From contig NZ_CP011340.1 in NCBI RefSeq assembly GCF_001278075.1, positions 3,782,001-3,846,000 on the forward strand: DNA of 64,000 nt, in the 5' to 3' direction. The translations under genes and the position numbers were made by a program. How positions within the stretch are numbered: position 1 is the first letter of the stretch; each line of letters opens with the position of its first letter. The notes beneath the pieces were generated by a model. That model ran no database searches. It saw only the letters and a program-made list of their open reading frames with translations, and was not told the origin of the DNA. The DNA is from Streptomyces pristinaespiralis. Its GTDB lineage: Bacteria > Actinomycetota > Actinomycetes > Streptomycetales > Streptomycetaceae. Shown here one piece after another: positions 27,375 to 37,683 of this stretch.

Positions 27375-28601
27375 ATGCCCGAGCAGAGCCCGCTCGATCT
27401 CGCCGAGGGCGATCCCTTCGGCCCGCACAACCTTCCGTACGGCGTCTTCACCACGGCCGGCGAACCCGACCGCAGGCGGCTCGGTGTCCGGATCGGGAAC
27501 CACGTGCTCGACGTCGGCGCCGCCGCGCACGCGCTCGGCTCCCCCTATGCCGGACTGCTGGCCCGCCCGAACCTCAACCCGCTGCTGGCGGCCGGGCGTA
27601 CGGCGTGGCGCGATGTGCGCAGGGCGATCACCGCCTGGGTCACGGTGCCGGCGCACCGGCCCGACATAGAGCCGCTGCTGCACCCGGTGGACGCCGTGAC
27701 GATGCACCTCCCGTACGAAGTGGCGGACTACGTCGACTTCTACGCGAGCGAGCACCACGCCACCAACGTGGGCCGGATCTTCCGCCCCGACGGCGAGCCG
27801 CTGACCCCCAACTGGAAGCACCTGCCGATCGGTTACCACGGCAGGTCCGGCACGGTCGTCGTCTCCGGCACCGACGTGGTGCGCCCCTCGGGGCAGCGCA
27901 AGGCGCCCGCGGACCCCGCGCCCGTCTTCGGTCCCTCCGTGAAGCTCGACATCGAGGCCGAGGTCGGCTTCCTCGTCGGCACCCCCTCCGAGCAGGGGAA
28001 GCCGGTCGCCCTCGCGGACTTCCGCGACCACGTCTTCGGCCTCTTCCTGCTCAACGACTGGTCGGCGCGCGACATCCAGGCCTGGGAGTACGTGCCGCTC
28101 GGCCCCTTCCTCGGCAAGTCCTTCGCCACGTCGGTCGCCGCGTGGGTGACCCCGCTGGAGGCACTGGACGCGGCAAGGACCGCCCCGCCGGCCCGTGACG
28201 TCGAGCTGCTGCCCTACCTCGACGACTCGGCGGAGGAGGAGCCGGGTGGATTCGACGTACGGATCTCGGTGGCGATCAACGGCCGGGTCGTCGCGGAACC
28301 GCCGTTCGACACCATGTACTGGACGGCCGCCCAGCAGCTGGCCCACATGACGGTCAACGGCGCCTCGCTCCGTACGGGCGACCTCTACGGCTCCGGCACG
28401 GTCAGCGGCCCCGAGGTGAACCAGCGCGGTTCGCTGCTCGAGCTCACCTGGAACGGCCGCGACGCCCTGGAACTGCCGGAGGGCAAGCGGACGTTCCTCG
28501 AGGACGGCGACGTGGTCACGCTGACGGCCTGGGCCCCGGGCCCGGACGGTGTACGGGTCGGGCTCGGCGAGGTCGCGGGGCGCATCGTCCCGGCGCACTG
28601 A
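27375..28601 (+). CDS. fahA: Fumarylacetoacetase
   Basis: Last enzyme of tyrosine/homogentisate breakdown, splitting fumarylacetoacetate to fumarate and acetoacetate. 408 residues, the usual bacterial length. Signature regions are YVDFYASEHHATNVGRIFRP and the loop LPIGYHGRSGTVVVSG. Metal-binding acids are in KLDIEAEVGFLVG, and LLNDWSARDIQAWEYVPLGP is complete. The ATG at 27375 follows a ggaaagcgaggc stretch. No hmgA or hppD is next to it in this window. Confidence 0.95.
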   Translation: MPEQSPLDLAEGDPFGPHNLPYGVFTTAGEPDRRRLGVRIGNHVLDVGAAAHALGSPYAGLLARPNLNPLLAAGRTAWRDVRRAITAWVTVPAHRPDIEPLLHPVDAVTMHLPYEVADYVDFYASEHHATNVGRIFRPDGEPLTPNWKHLPIGYHGRSGTVVVSGTDVVRPSGQRKAPADPAPVFGPSVKLDIEAEVGFLVGTPSEQGKPVALADFRDHVFGLFLLNDWSARDIQAWEYVPLGPFLGKSFATSVAAWVTPLEALDAARTAPPARDVELLPYLDDSAEEEPGGFDVRISVAINGRVVAEPPFDTMYWTAAQQLAHMTVNGASLRTGDLYGSGTVSGPEVNQRGSLLELTWNGRDALELPEGKRTFLEDGDVVTLTAWAPGPDGVRVGLGEVAGRIVPAH

Positions 28602-28619
28602 CGCCCTCCCGCTCATGAT

Positions 28620-28657
28620 GAAGGCCCGGCCCCCCGGCTCAGGGGTGCCGGGCCTTC
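28620..28657. terminator. Bidirectional terminator, fahA / dioxygenase
   Basis: gaaggcccggc (28620-28630) pairs perfectly with gccgggccttc (28647-28657), with a further cccc/gggg pair in the loop. It sits between converging genes. Confidence 0.75.
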
Positions 28658-28688
28658 GCGCGGTCCCCTCAGCTGCGCCCCGCCGTGG

Positions 28689-29558
28689 TCACTCGGCCCG
28701 CCAGAGCGCCGGGACCGACGGTGGCTCCCAGCCGGGCTGGGCCTGATGCCCCTGGAGACACACATAGGTGACGCCTCCATAGGTCACCCGGACACCCGGC
28801 GCGTAGCTCGTGCCCACGGCCCAGGTGCCACCGGGTGGTGGTGTCGTCGGCCCCTCGGTAGGGCCCGGTCCCGGGGTCTGCGGCACGTTCAGCACGAAGT
28901 CGAACGCCGCTTCCCGCGCGCCGCCGGTGTCGCGCACCGTCATCAGCAGGCGCGGGTCGAACAGCGCGTCGGTGCTGTTGCGCGGCTCGTTCGGGAAGTA
29001 GAGCTGGGTGGTCAGCACCGGGCGGCCGGGAGCCTGCACCTTGACGTGGAGGTGCCGCGTACGGCCCGGGTAGAGGCCCGGCACGATCGTGGTGAGGGAG
29101 AACGCGCCCCGGGCGTCGGTGAACTGGTGTCCGCGGAAGCGGAACCCCACGTTGTCGTAGGCGCCGTTGACGTCGGCCTGCCAGAAGTCGAGCAGGACGC
29201 CGCTCAGGGGCAGACAGGCCGAGCCGAAGGCGTAGCCGGAGACGGTGAGACGTGTGCCCGGGGTGCCCGCCTCCAGCAGCGAGGACCGTCGCGGCGAGTT
29301 CGGCTTGAAGTAGGGGCCTTCCATCTGCGGCGGTGTCGGGTCGTCGCCGTCGTCGCACTCGGGGGTGAGGGCGGGGGCCTCTCCCGTCACCGAGGCGGTG
29401 CGCGCCAGCGCCGGCACGCCCATGAGGGCGATGGGGGCCGCCACGGAGGCGGCGAGGGCCGCGCGCAGCACCGTCTTGCGGCTGGGACGCCGGTCGGGCG
29501 CCGCGCCGGTGGCCGTCGTTTCCGGGAGCTTTCCGGTCGTGCCGGTGTCGCCGTCCAT
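28689..29558 (-). CDS. Secreted intradiol-type dioxygenase with C-terminal carbohydrate-binding domain
   Basis: 289 residues. The signal peptide is of Tat type (RRPSRKTVLRAALAASVAAP). The intradiol dioxygenase core has all four ferric-iron ligands: Tyr in VNGAYDNVGF, Tyr in VPGLYPGRTR and two His in RHLHVKVQAP. A Pro/Gly/Thr linker leads to a C-terminal CBM5/12-like module (GTWAVGTSYAPGVRVTYGG, with YVCLQGHQAQPGW). Such secreted dioxygenases with a chitin-type binding domain are known from cellulolytic Streptomyces. They probably attack lignin- or plant-derived catechols near polysaccharide surfaces. The ATG at 29558 follows gaaggag. Confidence 0.9.
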   Translation of the reverse strand: MDGDTGTTGKLPETTATGAAPDRRPSRKTVLRAALAASVAAPIALMGVPALARTASVTGEAPALTPECDDGDDPTPPQMEGPYFKPNSPRRSSLLEAGTPGTRLTVSGYAFGSACLPLSGVLLDFWQADVNGAYDNVGFRFRGHQFTDARGAFSLTTIVPGLYPGRTRHLHVKVQAPGRPVLTTQLYFPNEPRNSTDALFDPRLLMTVRDTGGAREAAFDFVLNVPQTPGPGPTEGPTTPPPGGTWAVGTSYAPGVRVTYGGVTYVCLQGHQAQPGWEPPSVPALWRAE

Positions 29559-29598
29559 GCCTGCTCCTTCGTGGGGGGCGGGGGGGTCGGCAACGAAC

Positions 29599-30555
29599 CT
29601 ACGCAGACGGCTTTGGGCGGACGATGGACAGGAGCCGGTGGTCATGGTGAATATCGCCGTGGACGTCGCCGCCGCGCCGGAAGCCGCCGGGGCTCACGCC
29701 GGTCTCCCGCCGGAAGAAGCGGCAGAAGTACGCGGGGTCGGTGAAGCCCACCCGGGCCGCCACCTGCCGCACCGTGAGATCCGTCCTGGCCAGCAGCCTC
29801 TTGGCCTCGTGGGTGCGGGCCTCGCGGATCAGCCGGCCCGGGGTCCTGCCGGTCGCCGCCTTGACCGCCTCGGCGAGATACCCCACGCTGACGCCGATCC
29901 GGTCCGCGCAGGCCGCCGCCGACCACAGGGCGGGCTCGTTGCGGGCGACGAGCCGCAGGAACTCCTCCGCCACCGCGCCGTGCCGCGTGGGCGGCGGTGG
30001 CGGCGCGGGCTCCGGCAGGCGTGCCGTGCGGACGACGAGGACGTGGAGCAGCGCCCGCAGCACGGTGGCGAATCCCGCGGCACCGCGGCGGTACTCCTCG
30101 TCGAGGTCGGCGATCAGCCGGGCGGTGCGTGCGTGGGTCTGCTCGTCCAGATCCCTCCACGGGCGCTCCGCGATCCGCCGCAGCAGCTCCCGGTCGCCGG
30201 GATGGTCCAGCAGGAAGTCCTCGGTGAACAGCACGACGGATCCCTCCAGTCCCGTCACGTCGTCCCAGTGGTGCACCTGTCCGGGGGCGATGACGCACAG
30301 ATGCGGCGGCCGCAGCCGCCAGCGGGAGAGGTCGATGACATGGGCGCCGGTCCCGCCGGTGACGTGCACGATCTCGTAGAAGGTGTGCCGGTGCGGGAAG
30401 GCGGCCCGGGACATGGGGCCGATGGTGTCGAAGGTGCCGATCGCGAACGGCATCGCGTTCGGCAGGGGCACCTCCAGGCGGTGCATGGGCAGTGCGCCCT
30501 CCCGCGGGGTGCGGCAGGACTCCGTCCCTGGTAACACCGTCGTACCGCGCATCAT
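29599..30555 (-). CDS. AraC-family transcriptional regulator
   Basis: About 318 residues. N-terminal cupin sensor: FPHRHTFYEIVHVTGGTGAH, then LCVIAPGQVHHWDD. The C-terminal double helix-turn-helix carries AAACADRIGVSVGYLAEAVK and VRQVAARVGFTDPAYFCRFF, ending with GVSPGGFRR. Two ATG codons follow the site gaggag; the upstream GTG at 30567 lies inside that site and is unlikely. It reads in the same direction as the dioxygenase gene 40 bp downstream and may control it. Confidence 0.9.
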   Translation of the reverse strand: MMRGTTVLPGTESCRTPREGALPMHRLEVPLPNAMPFAIGTFDTIGPMSRAAFPHRHTFYEIVHVTGGTGAHVIDLSRWRLRPPHLCVIAPGQVHHWDDVTGLEGSVVLFTEDFLLDHPGDRELLRRIAERPWRDLDEQTHARTARLIADLDEEYRRGAAGFATVLRALLHVLVVRTARLPEPAPPPPPTRHGAVAEEFLRLVARNEPALWSAAACADRIGVSVGYLAEAVKAATGRTPGRLIREARTHEAKRLLARTDLTVRQVAARVGFTDPAYFCRFFRRETGVSPGGFRRGGDVHGDIHHDHRLLSIVRPKPSA

Positions 30556-30651
30556 CCGACTCCTCACCCCGAACGGCAGGTCCAGACCAATTGGTGCCCC
30601 GGGTGCGGCTCAGGTCAACACGGCGTCCCGCGCGAGGAACAGGACACGCCG

Positions 30652-30688
30652 AAGGTCCGGCCTCTCCCCCGAGGAGACGCCGGACCTT
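30652..30688 (-). terminator. Terminator of the nuoA-N operon
   Basis: aaggtccggc (30652-30661) pairs perfectly with gccggacctt (30679-30688). An inner tctcc/ggaga pair extends the stem. It begins 17 bp after the nuoN stop. Confidence 0.75.
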
Positions 30689-30704
30689 CTCGCTGTGCCG
30701 CTCG

Positions 30705-32360
30705 TCAGCGGACGAACACGCCCGCCTGGCTCGCCAGATCCAGGAAGTACTGCGGGGCGAGACCGAGCACCAGCGTGACCGCCACGCCGACCCCGATCGT
30801 CGTCATCGTCAGCGGCGAGGGCACCGCGACCGTCGGACCCTCCGGCTTCGGCTCGCTGAAGAACATCAGCACGATGACCCGGATGTAGAAGAACGCCGCG
30901 ATCGCCGACGAGATCACACCGACCACGACCAGCGCCCCGGCGCCGCCCTCGGCCGCGGCCTTGAAGACCGCGAACTTGCCCGCGAAACCGGAGGTCAGCG
31001 GGATGCCCGCGAAGGCCAGCAGGAACACCGCGAAGACCGCCGCCACCAGCGGCGAACGCCGTCCCAGACCCGCCCACTTGGAGAGGTGGGTCGCCTCGCC
31101 GCCCGCGTCGCGGACCAGCGTGACGACCGCGAACGCGCCGATCGTCACGAAGGAGTAGGCCAGCAGGTAGAAGAGGACGGACGAGATGCCCTCGGGGGTC
31201 GTGGCGATGACACCGGCGAGGATGAAACCGGCGTGGGCGATCGACGAGTACGCCAGCAGCCGCTTGATGTCGGTCTGCGTGATCGCGACGATCGCACCGC
31301 CGAGCATGGTGACGATGGCGATCGCCCACATGACCGGCTGCCAGTCCCAGGCGAGGCCCGGCAGCGCCACGTACAGCAGCCGCAGCAGGGCGCCGAAGGC
31401 GGCGACCTTGGTGGCCGCGGCCATGAAGCCGGTGACCGGGGTCGGTGCGCCCTGGTAGACGTCCGGCGTCCACATGTGGAACGGCACCGCGCCGACCTTG
31501 AACAGCAGGCCCATCAGGATCAGCGCGCCGCCGATCAGCAGCAGCGCGTCGTTGCCCATGGTGTCGGCGAGCGCCGGGTCGATGGTGCGCACGCTGCCCT
31601 CGACGACGTCCGCGATCCGGGCGTACGAGACGGAGCCCGCGTAGCCGTAGACCAGGGCGATGCCGAAGAGCAGGAACGCCGAGGAGAACGCGCCCAGCAG
31701 GAAGTACTTCACCGCGGCCTCCTGCGACATGAGCCGCTTGCGGCGGGCCACGGCGCACAGGAGGTACAGCGGGAGGGAGAACACCTCGAGGGCGATGAAG
31801 AGCGTCAGCAGATCGTTGGCGGCCGGGAAGACCAGCATGCCGGTGATCGCGAACAGCACGAGCGGGAACACCTCGGTGGTGGTGAACCCCGCCTTGACGG
31901 CGGCCTTCTCGTGCTCGCTGCCGGGTACGGCGGCGGCCTCCGCGGCGAACGAGTCGATGCGGTTGCCGTGCGCCGCCGGGTCGAGCCGGCGTTCGGCGAA
32001 GGTGAAGACCGACACCAGCGAGGCCAGCAGGATGGTGCCCTGAAGGAACAGCGCCGGTCCGTCGACCGCGATGGCGCCCATCGCCGCGATCTGCTTCTCG
32101 GTGGTGCCGTACCCGCCGGCGGCGAGCCCGACGACCGCCGCGAAGGCGGCCGCCAGCGCGACGCTGGTGAGGAACAGCTGTGTGTAGTAACGGGCCCTGC
32201 GCGGGACGAAGGCCTCCACGAGGATGCCCAGGACGGCCGCACCGACCACGATCAGCACGGGTGCCAGTTGTGCGTACTCGATGTGGGGCGTGGGGATCTT
32301 GCCCAGGGGCTCGACCTCCGCCGCCGTTGTCCACAGGCTGTGGACAGCTGTAGCGCTCAC
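30705..32360 (-). CDS. nuoN: NADH-quinone oxidoreductase subunit N
   Basis: Antiporter-like proton-pumping membrane subunit, 551 residues with about 14 helices. Lys residues and motifs of the Mrp-type fold are visible in LFKVGAVPFHMWTPDVYQGAP and TDIKRLLAYSSIAHAGFILAG. The GTG start at 32360 overlaps the nuoM stop. Last gene of the operon, followed by a strong hairpin. Confidence 0.96.
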   Translation of the reverse strand: MSATAVHSLWTTAAEVEPLGKIPTPHIEYAQLAPVLIVVGAAVLGILVEAFVPRRARYYTQLFLTSVALAAAFAAVVGLAAGGYGTTEKQIAAMGAIAVDGPALFLQGTILLASLVSVFTFAERRLDPAAHGNRIDSFAAEAAAVPGSEHEKAAVKAGFTTTEVFPLVLFAITGMLVFPAANDLLTLFIALEVFSLPLYLLCAVARRKRLMSQEAAVKYFLLGAFSSAFLLFGIALVYGYAGSVSYARIADVVEGSVRTIDPALADTMGNDALLLIGGALILMGLLFKVGAVPFHMWTPDVYQGAPTPVTGFMAAATKVAAFGALLRLLYVALPGLAWDWQPVMWAIAIVTMLGGAIVAITQTDIKRLLAYSSIAHAGFILAGVIATTPEGISSVLFYLLAYSFVTIGAFAVVTLVRDAGGEATHLSKWAGLGRRSPLVAAVFAVFLLAFAGIPLTSGFAGKFAVFKAAAEGGAGALVVVGVISSAIAAFFYIRVIVLMFFSEPKPEGPTVAVPSPLTMTTIGVGVAVTLVLGLAPQYFLDLASQAGVFVR

Positions 32361-33928
32361 TTGGCCGCCTCCACATCGGGCCGGGGGTCCTGCTTCTGTA
32401 CGTCGGACATCGTGTGCTCCACGGCCGGGTTGATGATCTCCGTCAGCGGCTTCGGGAAGACGCCGAGGAAGAGCAGCAGGGCGATCAGCGGGGCGACCAC
32501 CGCCAGTTCCCGCACCTTGAGGTCCGGCATCGTGCGCACCTCGGTCCTCACCGGGCCGGTCATCGTCCGCTGGTAGAGGACCAGGGTGTAGAGCGCGGCG
32601 AGCACGATGCCGAGGGTCGCGATGATCCCGGCCACCGGATAGACGGCGAACGTGCCGACCAGGACCAGGAATTCACTGACGAACGGCGCGAGCCCCGGCA
32701 GCGAGAGAGTGGCCAGGCCGCCGATCAGGAACGTGCCCGCGAGCACCGGGGCGACCTTCTGCACACCGCCGTAGTCGGCGATGAGCCGCGAGCCGCGCCT
32801 CGAGATCAGGAAGCCGGCCACCAGCATCAGCGCCGCTGTGGACAGGCCGTGGTTGACCATGTAGAGCGTCGCGCCGGACTGGCCCTGGCTGGTCATGGCG
32901 AAGATGCCGAGGACGATGAAGCCGAAGTGCGAGACCGACGCGTAGGCGATCAGGCGCTTGATGTCGCGCTGGCCGACCGCCAGCAGCGCGCCGTAGACGA
33001 TGCTGACCAGCGCCAGCACGATGATCACCGGGGTGGCCCACTTCGACGCCTCCGGGAAGAGCTGGAGGCAGAAGCGCAGCATCGCGAAGGTGCCGACCTT
33101 GTCGACGACCGCCGTGATGAGCACGGCGACGGGGGCCGTCGCCTCGCCCATGGCGTTGGGCAGCCAGGTGTGCAACGGCCACAGCGGCGCCTTGATCGCG
33201 AAGGCGAAGAAGAAGCCGAGGAACAGCAGCCGTTCGGTGGTGGTCGCCATGTCCAGCGAGCCGCTCGCCCTGGCCTCCGCGATCTCGGAGAGCGAGAAGC
33301 TCCCCGCGACCACGTACAGCCCGATGACGGCGGCGAGCATGATCAGGCCGCCGGCCAGGTTGTAGAGCAGGAACTTGACCGCCGCGTACGAACGCTGCGC
33401 GGCGGCGTTCTCGTCGGTGCCGGAGTGGGCGCGGTCGCCGAAGCCGCCGATGAGGAAGTACATCGGGATGAGCATGGCTTCGAAGAGGATGTAGAAGAGG
33501 AAGACGTCGGTGGCCTCGAAGGACAGGACCACCATCGCCTCGACCATGAGGATCAGGGCGAAGAAGCCCTGAGTGGGCCGCCAGCGTGACGACTTGTTCT
33601 CGAGGGGATCGGCGTCGTGCCAGCCCGCGAGGATGACGAACGGGATCAGCAGCGCGGTGAGCGCCACCATCACGACCCCGATGCCGTCCACGCCGAGCTC
33701 GTAGCGGACGCCGAAGTCGGCGATCCAGGCGTGCGATTCGGTGAGCTGGTACCGGTCGCCACCCGGCTCGAACCGTACGAGCACGATCGCGGCCATGACC
33801 AGCGTGGCGAGCGAGAAGAGCAGGGCCACCCATTTGGCGGCGGTCCTGCGCGTGGCGGGGACGGCGGCGGTGACGATGGCGCCCACCGCCGGGAGCACCG
33901 CCGTGGCCGTCAGGATCGGGAAGGACAT
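32357..33928 (-). CDS. nuoM: NADH-quinone oxidoreductase subunit M
   Basis: Antiporter-like subunit, 523 residues. Conserved stretches are FILFEAMLIPMYFLIGGFGD, IKAPLWPLHTWLPNAMGEAT and QRDIKRLIAYASVSHFGFIV. An insertion (HSGTDENAAAQRSYAAVK) lies in the early loop. One base separates it from nuoL. Confidence 0.96.
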   Translation of the reverse strand: MSFPILTATAVLPAVGAIVTAAVPATRRTAAKWVALLFSLATLVMAAIVLVRFEPGGDRYQLTESHAWIADFGVRYELGVDGIGVVMVALTALLIPFVILAGWHDADPLENKSSRWRPTQGFFALILMVEAMVVLSFEATDVFLFYILFEAMLIPMYFLIGGFGDRAHSGTDENAAAQRSYAAVKFLLYNLAGGLIMLAAVIGLYVVAGSFSLSEIAEARASGSLDMATTTERLLFLGFFFAFAIKAPLWPLHTWLPNAMGEATAPVAVLITAVVDKVGTFAMLRFCLQLFPEASKWATPVIIVLALVSIVYGALLAVGQRDIKRLIAYASVSHFGFIVLGIFAMTSQGQSGATLYMVNHGLSTAALMLVAGFLISRRGSRLIADYGGVQKVAPVLAGTFLIGGLATLSLPGLAPFVSEFLVLVGTFAVYPVAGIIATLGIVLAALYTLVLYQRTMTGPVRTEVRTMPDLKVRELAVVAPLIALLLFLGVFPKPLTEIINPAVEHTMSDVQKQDPRPDVEAAK

Positions 33929-33929
33929 G

Positions 33930-35873
33930 TCAGACCGCCCTCATCAGCAGGGTCGCGGCGATCAGGATCGCCGTACCGCCGAACATCGAGACCGCGTAGC
34001 TGCGGGCGTAGCCGTTCTGCAGCTTGCGCAGCCGGCCGGAGAGCCCGCCGAACGAGGCGGCCGTGCCGTTCACCACGCCGTCGACCAGGCTGTGGTCGAC
34101 GTAGACCAGCGACCGGGTGAGGTGCTCGCCACCGCGGACCAGGACCACGTGGTTGAAGTCGTCCTGGAGGAGGTCGCGGCGGGCGGCCCGGGTGAGCAGC
34201 GAGCCGCGCGGTGCGGTGACCGGCACCGGCCGGCGCCCGTACATCAGGTAGGCGATCAGTGCTCCGGCCAGCAGGACGACCATGGTCGCGGTGGTGATGG
34301 CCGGGACGCTGATCACCGGGTGCGGGTGCTCGAACTCGGTCACCGGGGCGAGCCAGTTGGCGAACCGGTCGCCGATGGAGAAGAACGCTCCCGCGAAGAC
34401 CGATCCGAAGGCGAGCACGATCATCGGGATCGTCATCGACCTGGGCGACTCGTGCGGGTGCGGCATCTCGCCGGCGTGGGACTCCGCGGCGGGCTCGGCA
34501 CTCGCCGCCTTGTCCGCGTCGGGCGCCGGCTGCCAGCGCTTCTCACCGAAGAAGGTCATGATCATCACGCGCGTCATGTAGAACGCGGTGATGCCCGCGC
34601 CGAGCAGGGCCACACCGCCGAAGATCCAGCCGCGGATCCCGTCGTCGTAGGCGAACGCCGCCTCGATGATCTTGTCCTTGGACCAGAAGCCGGACAGACC
34701 GGGGAAGCCGATGATCGCCAGGTAGCCGAGACCGAAGGTGACGAAGGTGATCGGCATGTACTTGCGCAGACCGCCGTACTTCCTCATGTCGACCTCGTCG
34801 TTCATGCCGTGCATGACCGAACCGGCGCCGAGGAAGAGCCCGGCCTTGAAGAAGCCGTGCGTCACCAGGTGCATGATCGCGAAGGCGTAGCCGATCGGGC
34901 CGAGACCGGCCGCGAGGACCATGTAGCCGATCTGCGACATCGTCGAACCGGCCAGCGCCTTCTTGATGTCGTCCTTCGCGCAACCGACGATCGCACCGAA
35001 GAGCAGCGTGACGGCGCCGACGATGACGACGGCGAGCTGCGCGTCCGGTGCGGCGTTGAAGATCGCGCCGGAGCGGACGATCAGGTAGACGCCGGCGGTG
35101 ACCATGGTGGCCGCGTGGATCAGGGCGGAGACCGAAGTCGGGCCCTCCATCGCGTCCCCGAGCCAGGACTGCAGCGGCACCTGGGCCGACTTGCCGCACG
35201 CGGCGAGCAGCAGCATCAGGCCGATGGCCGTCAGCATGCCCTCGCTCGTCTCCTCCGTCGCCGCCAGCACCGGGCCGAACGCGAAGGTGCCGAAGGTGGT
35301 GAACATCAGCATGATCGCGATCGACAGGCCCATGTCACCGACGCGGTTGACGAGGAAGGCCTTCTTCGCCGCGGTGGCCGCGCTGGGCTTGTGCTGCCAG
35401 AAGCCGATGAGCAGGTAGGACGCGAGACCGACGCCCTCCCAGCCCACGTACAGCAGCAGGTAGTTGTCGGCGACGACCAGCAGGAGCATCGCCGCGAGGA
35501 ACAGGTTGAGGTAGCCGAAGAAGCGGCGGCGCCGCTCGTCGTGCTCCATGTAGCCGATCGAGTAGATGTGGATCAGGGTGCCCACACCGGTGATCAGCAG
35601 GACGAACGTCATCGACAGCTGGTCGAGCTGGAAGGCGATGTCCGCCTGGAAGCCCTCGACGGGGATCCAGCTGAACAGCTTCTGGTGCAGGGCCCGTTCC
35701 TCGGCGCCCTTGCCCAGCATGTCGACGAACAGCACCGCGCCGACGACGAAGGAAGCGGCCGCGAGCAGGGTGCCCAGCCAGTGACCGGACCCATCGAGGC
35801 GGCGCCCGCCGCACAGCAGGACCGCCGCTCCGAGCAGAGGCGCCGCGACGAGCAGCGCAATCAGGTTCTCCAC
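33930..35873 (-). CDS. nuoL: NADH-quinone oxidoreductase subunit L
   Basis: Largest antiporter-like subunit, 647 residues, with the long lateral helix at its C-terminal part. Recognisable blocks are [40 protein letters not shown] and [21 protein letters not shown] His/Glu-rich loop ([14 protein letters not shown]) precedes the last helices. The ATG at 35873 is 15 bp after nuoK. Confidence 0.96.
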   Translation of the reverse strand: MENLIALLVAAPLLGAAVLLCGGRRLDGSGHWLGTLLAAASFVVGAVLFVDMLGKGAEERALHQKLFSWIPVEGFQADIAFQLDQLSMTFVLLITGVGTLIHIYSIGYMEHDERRRRFFGYLNLFLAAMLLLVVADNYLLLYVGWEGVGLASYLLIGFWQHKPSAATAAKKAFLVNRVGDMGLSIAIMLMFTTFGTFAFGPVLAATEETSEGMLTAIGLMLLLAACGKSAQVPLQSWLGDAMEGPTSVSALIHAATMVTAGVYLIVRSGAIFNAAPDAQLAVVIVGAVTLLFGAIVGCAKDDIKKALAGSTMSQIGYMVLAAGLGPIGYAFAIMHLVTHGFFKAGLFLGAGSVMHGMNDEVDMRKYGGLRKYMPITFVTFGLGYLAIIGFPGLSGFWSKDKIIEAAFAYDDGIRGWIFGGVALLGAGITAFYMTRVMIMTFFGEKRWQPAPDADKAASAEPAAESHAGEMPHPHESPRSMTIPMIVLAFGSVFAGAFFSIGDRFANWLAPVTEFEHPHPVISVPAITTATMVVLLAGALIAYLMYGRRPVPVTAPRGSLLTRAARRDLLQDDFNHVVLVRGGEHLTRSLVYVDHSLVDGVVNGTAASFGGLSGRLRKLQNGYARSYAVSMFGGTAILIAATLLMRAV

Positions 35874-35888
35874 GATTCTTCCGACCCC

Positions 35889-36188
35889 TTACAGCTTCAT
35901 CAGGCTGGCGTCGTCGACCGAGGCCGAGTGGCGGGAGCGGAACAGCGACACGATGATCGCGAGCCCGACCACGACCTCTGCCGCGGCGACGACCATCGTG
36001 AAGAACGCGATGACCTGGCCGTCGAGATTGCCGTGCATACGGGAGAAGGCGACGAACGCGAGGTTGCAGGCGTTGAGCATCAGCTCGACGCACATGAACA
36101 CCACGATCGCGTTCCGCCGGATCAGGACCCCCGCCGCGCCGATGGTGAACAGCAGGGCGGCGAGATAGAGGTAGTTGACCGGATTCAC
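35889..36188 (-). CDS. nuoK: NADH-quinone oxidoreductase subunit K
   Basis: 99-residue three-helix subunit. The two membrane glutamates used in proton translocation are visible in [16 protein letters not shown] and [13 protein letters not shown]. The GTG start at 36188 overlaps the nuoJ stop (GTGA). Confidence 0.96.
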   Translation of the reverse strand: MNPVNYLYLAALLFTIGAAGVLIRRNAIVVFMCVELMLNACNLAFVAFSRMHGNLDGQVIAFFTMVVAAAEVVVGLAIIVSLFRSRHSASVDDASLMKL

Positions 36189-37024
36189 CGCTTGGCCTCC
36201 TGTCCGTCCCGGTCGCGGGCGTCCCGGTCACGTCCGAGGCGCTCCTCGGAGCGCTGCTCCAGGGCCTTGAGGTCGTCGAGCGCCTCCGTCGAGACGTCCC
36301 GGATCTGACCGCGGTCGCGCAGCGTCCGGTTGACGGTCAGCTCGGACGGGGTGCCGTCCGGCAGCAGACCGGCGATGTCCACCGCGTTGTGCCGGGCGTA
36401 GACGCCGGGCGCGGGCAGCGGGGGCAGATGCTTGCCCTCGCGTACGCGCTGCTCGGAGAGTTCGCGCTGGGTCTTGGCCCGCTCGGTGCGCTCCCGGTGG
36501 GTGAGCACCATCGCGCCGACGGCCGCGGTGATCAGCAGCGCGCCGGTGATCTCGAAGGCGAAGACGTACTTGGTGAAGATCAGGGCCGCGAGGCCCTCAA
36601 CGTTCCCGCCGTGCGCGGAGTTGGCGGCGCCCAGTCCGTTGAAGTTCTTCAGGGAGGCGTTGCCGATGCCGGCGATCAGCAGGATGCCGAAGCCGAGGCC
36701 GCACGCGGCGGCGAGCCAGCGCTGTCCCTTCAGCGTCTCCTTGAGCGAGTCGGCGGCCGTGACGCCGACCAGCATGACGACGAAGAGGAACAGCATCATG
36801 ATCGCGCCGGTGTAGACGACGATCTGGACGACGCCCAGGAAGTACGCGCCGTTGGCCAGGTAGAACACCGCGAGGATGATCATCGTCCCGGCCAGGCACA
36901 GGGCGCTGTGCACGGCCCGCTTCATCAGGATCGTGCAGAGCGCCCCGATCACGGCGATCGTGCCGAGCACCCAGAACTGGACGGCCTCGCCGGTGGAGGT
37001 GGCGGATGCGGCGAGCGTGTTCAT
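36185..37024 (-). CDS. nuoJ: NADH-quinone oxidoreductase subunit J
   Basis: 279 residues. Five helices, including [20 protein letters not shown] with the pi-bulge region. A hydrophilic C-terminal extension (residues about 190-279, ending [19 protein letters not shown]) is usual for actinobacterial NuoJ. The ATG at 37024 overlaps the nuoI stop (ATGA). Confidence 0.95.
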   Translation of the reverse strand: MNTLAASATSTGEAVQFWVLGTIAVIGALCTILMKRAVHSALCLAGTMIILAVFYLANGAYFLGVVQIVVYTGAIMMLFLFVVMLVGVTAADSLKETLKGQRWLAAACGLGFGILLIAGIGNASLKNFNGLGAANSAHGGNVEGLAALIFTKYVFAFEITGALLITAAVGAMVLTHRERTERAKTQRELSEQRVREGKHLPPLPAPGVYARHNAVDIAGLLPDGTPSELTVNRTLRDRGQIRDVSTEALDDLKALEQRSEERLGRDRDARDRDGQEAKR

Positions 37025-37683
37025 GCGCCGATCACCTTCTTCGAGGCGGGCTCGTCCTCACCGAAGGTCGACTCGCCCTCCTGGGCCTTCTGGTCCTTGG
37101 ACACCGCTGCCTGCTGTTCGGTGCCCGGCGCGGCCTCGGTGATCAGGCCCCGGTAGTAGTCCTGTTCGTCCATGCCGGGGTAGATCGCGTGCGGCGTGTC
37201 GACCATGTTCTCGTCCAGACCGGCGAGCAGCTGCTCCTTGGTGTAGATGAGGTTCTCGCGGCTCGAGTCGGCGAGTTCGAACTCGTTCGTCATCGTCAGC
37301 GCGCGGGTCGGACAGGCCTCGATGCACAGACCGCACAGGATGCAGCGGGCGTAGTTGATCTGGTAGACGCGGCCGTACCGCTCACCCGGGGAGTAGCGCT
37401 CCTCCTCCGTGTTGTCCGCGCCCTCCACATAGATCGCGTCCGCCGGGCAGGCCCACGCGCACAGCTCGCACCCGACGCACTTCTCGAGTCCGTCCGGATG
37501 GCGGTTGAGCTGGTGCCGGCCGTGGAAGCGCGGCGCCGTGACCTTCTGCTGCTCCGGGTACTGCTCGGTCAGCCGCTTCTTGAACATGGCCTTGAAGGTC
37601 ACGCCGAAGCCGGCAACCGGATTCAGGAACGTGCTCTCGGATTCCTTGCCACCGGATTCCTTGCGCTTCGATTCCTCAGACAC
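37021..37683 (-). CDS. nuoI: NADH-quinone oxidoreductase subunit I
   Basis: 220-residue subunit with two [4Fe-4S] binding motifs, [12 protein letters not shown] and [12 protein letters not shown]. The GTG at 37683 follows ggagg at good spacing and overlaps the nuoH end by 8 bp; an upstream ATG at 37722 would extend it by 13 codons with no ribosome site. Its Lys/Glu-rich ends are ordinary, unlike the repetitive tail of NuoI2. Confidence 0.95.
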   Translation of the reverse strand: MSEESKRKESGGKESESTFLNPVAGFGVTFKAMFKKRLTEQYPEQQKVTAPRFHGRHQLNRHPDGLEKCVGCELCAWACPADAIYVEGADNTEEERYSPGERYGRVYQINYARCILCGLCIEACPTRALTMTNEFELADSSRENLIYTKEQLLAGLDENMVDTPHAIYPGMDEQDYYRGLITEAAPGTEQQAAVSKDQKAQEGESTFGEDEPASKKVIGA

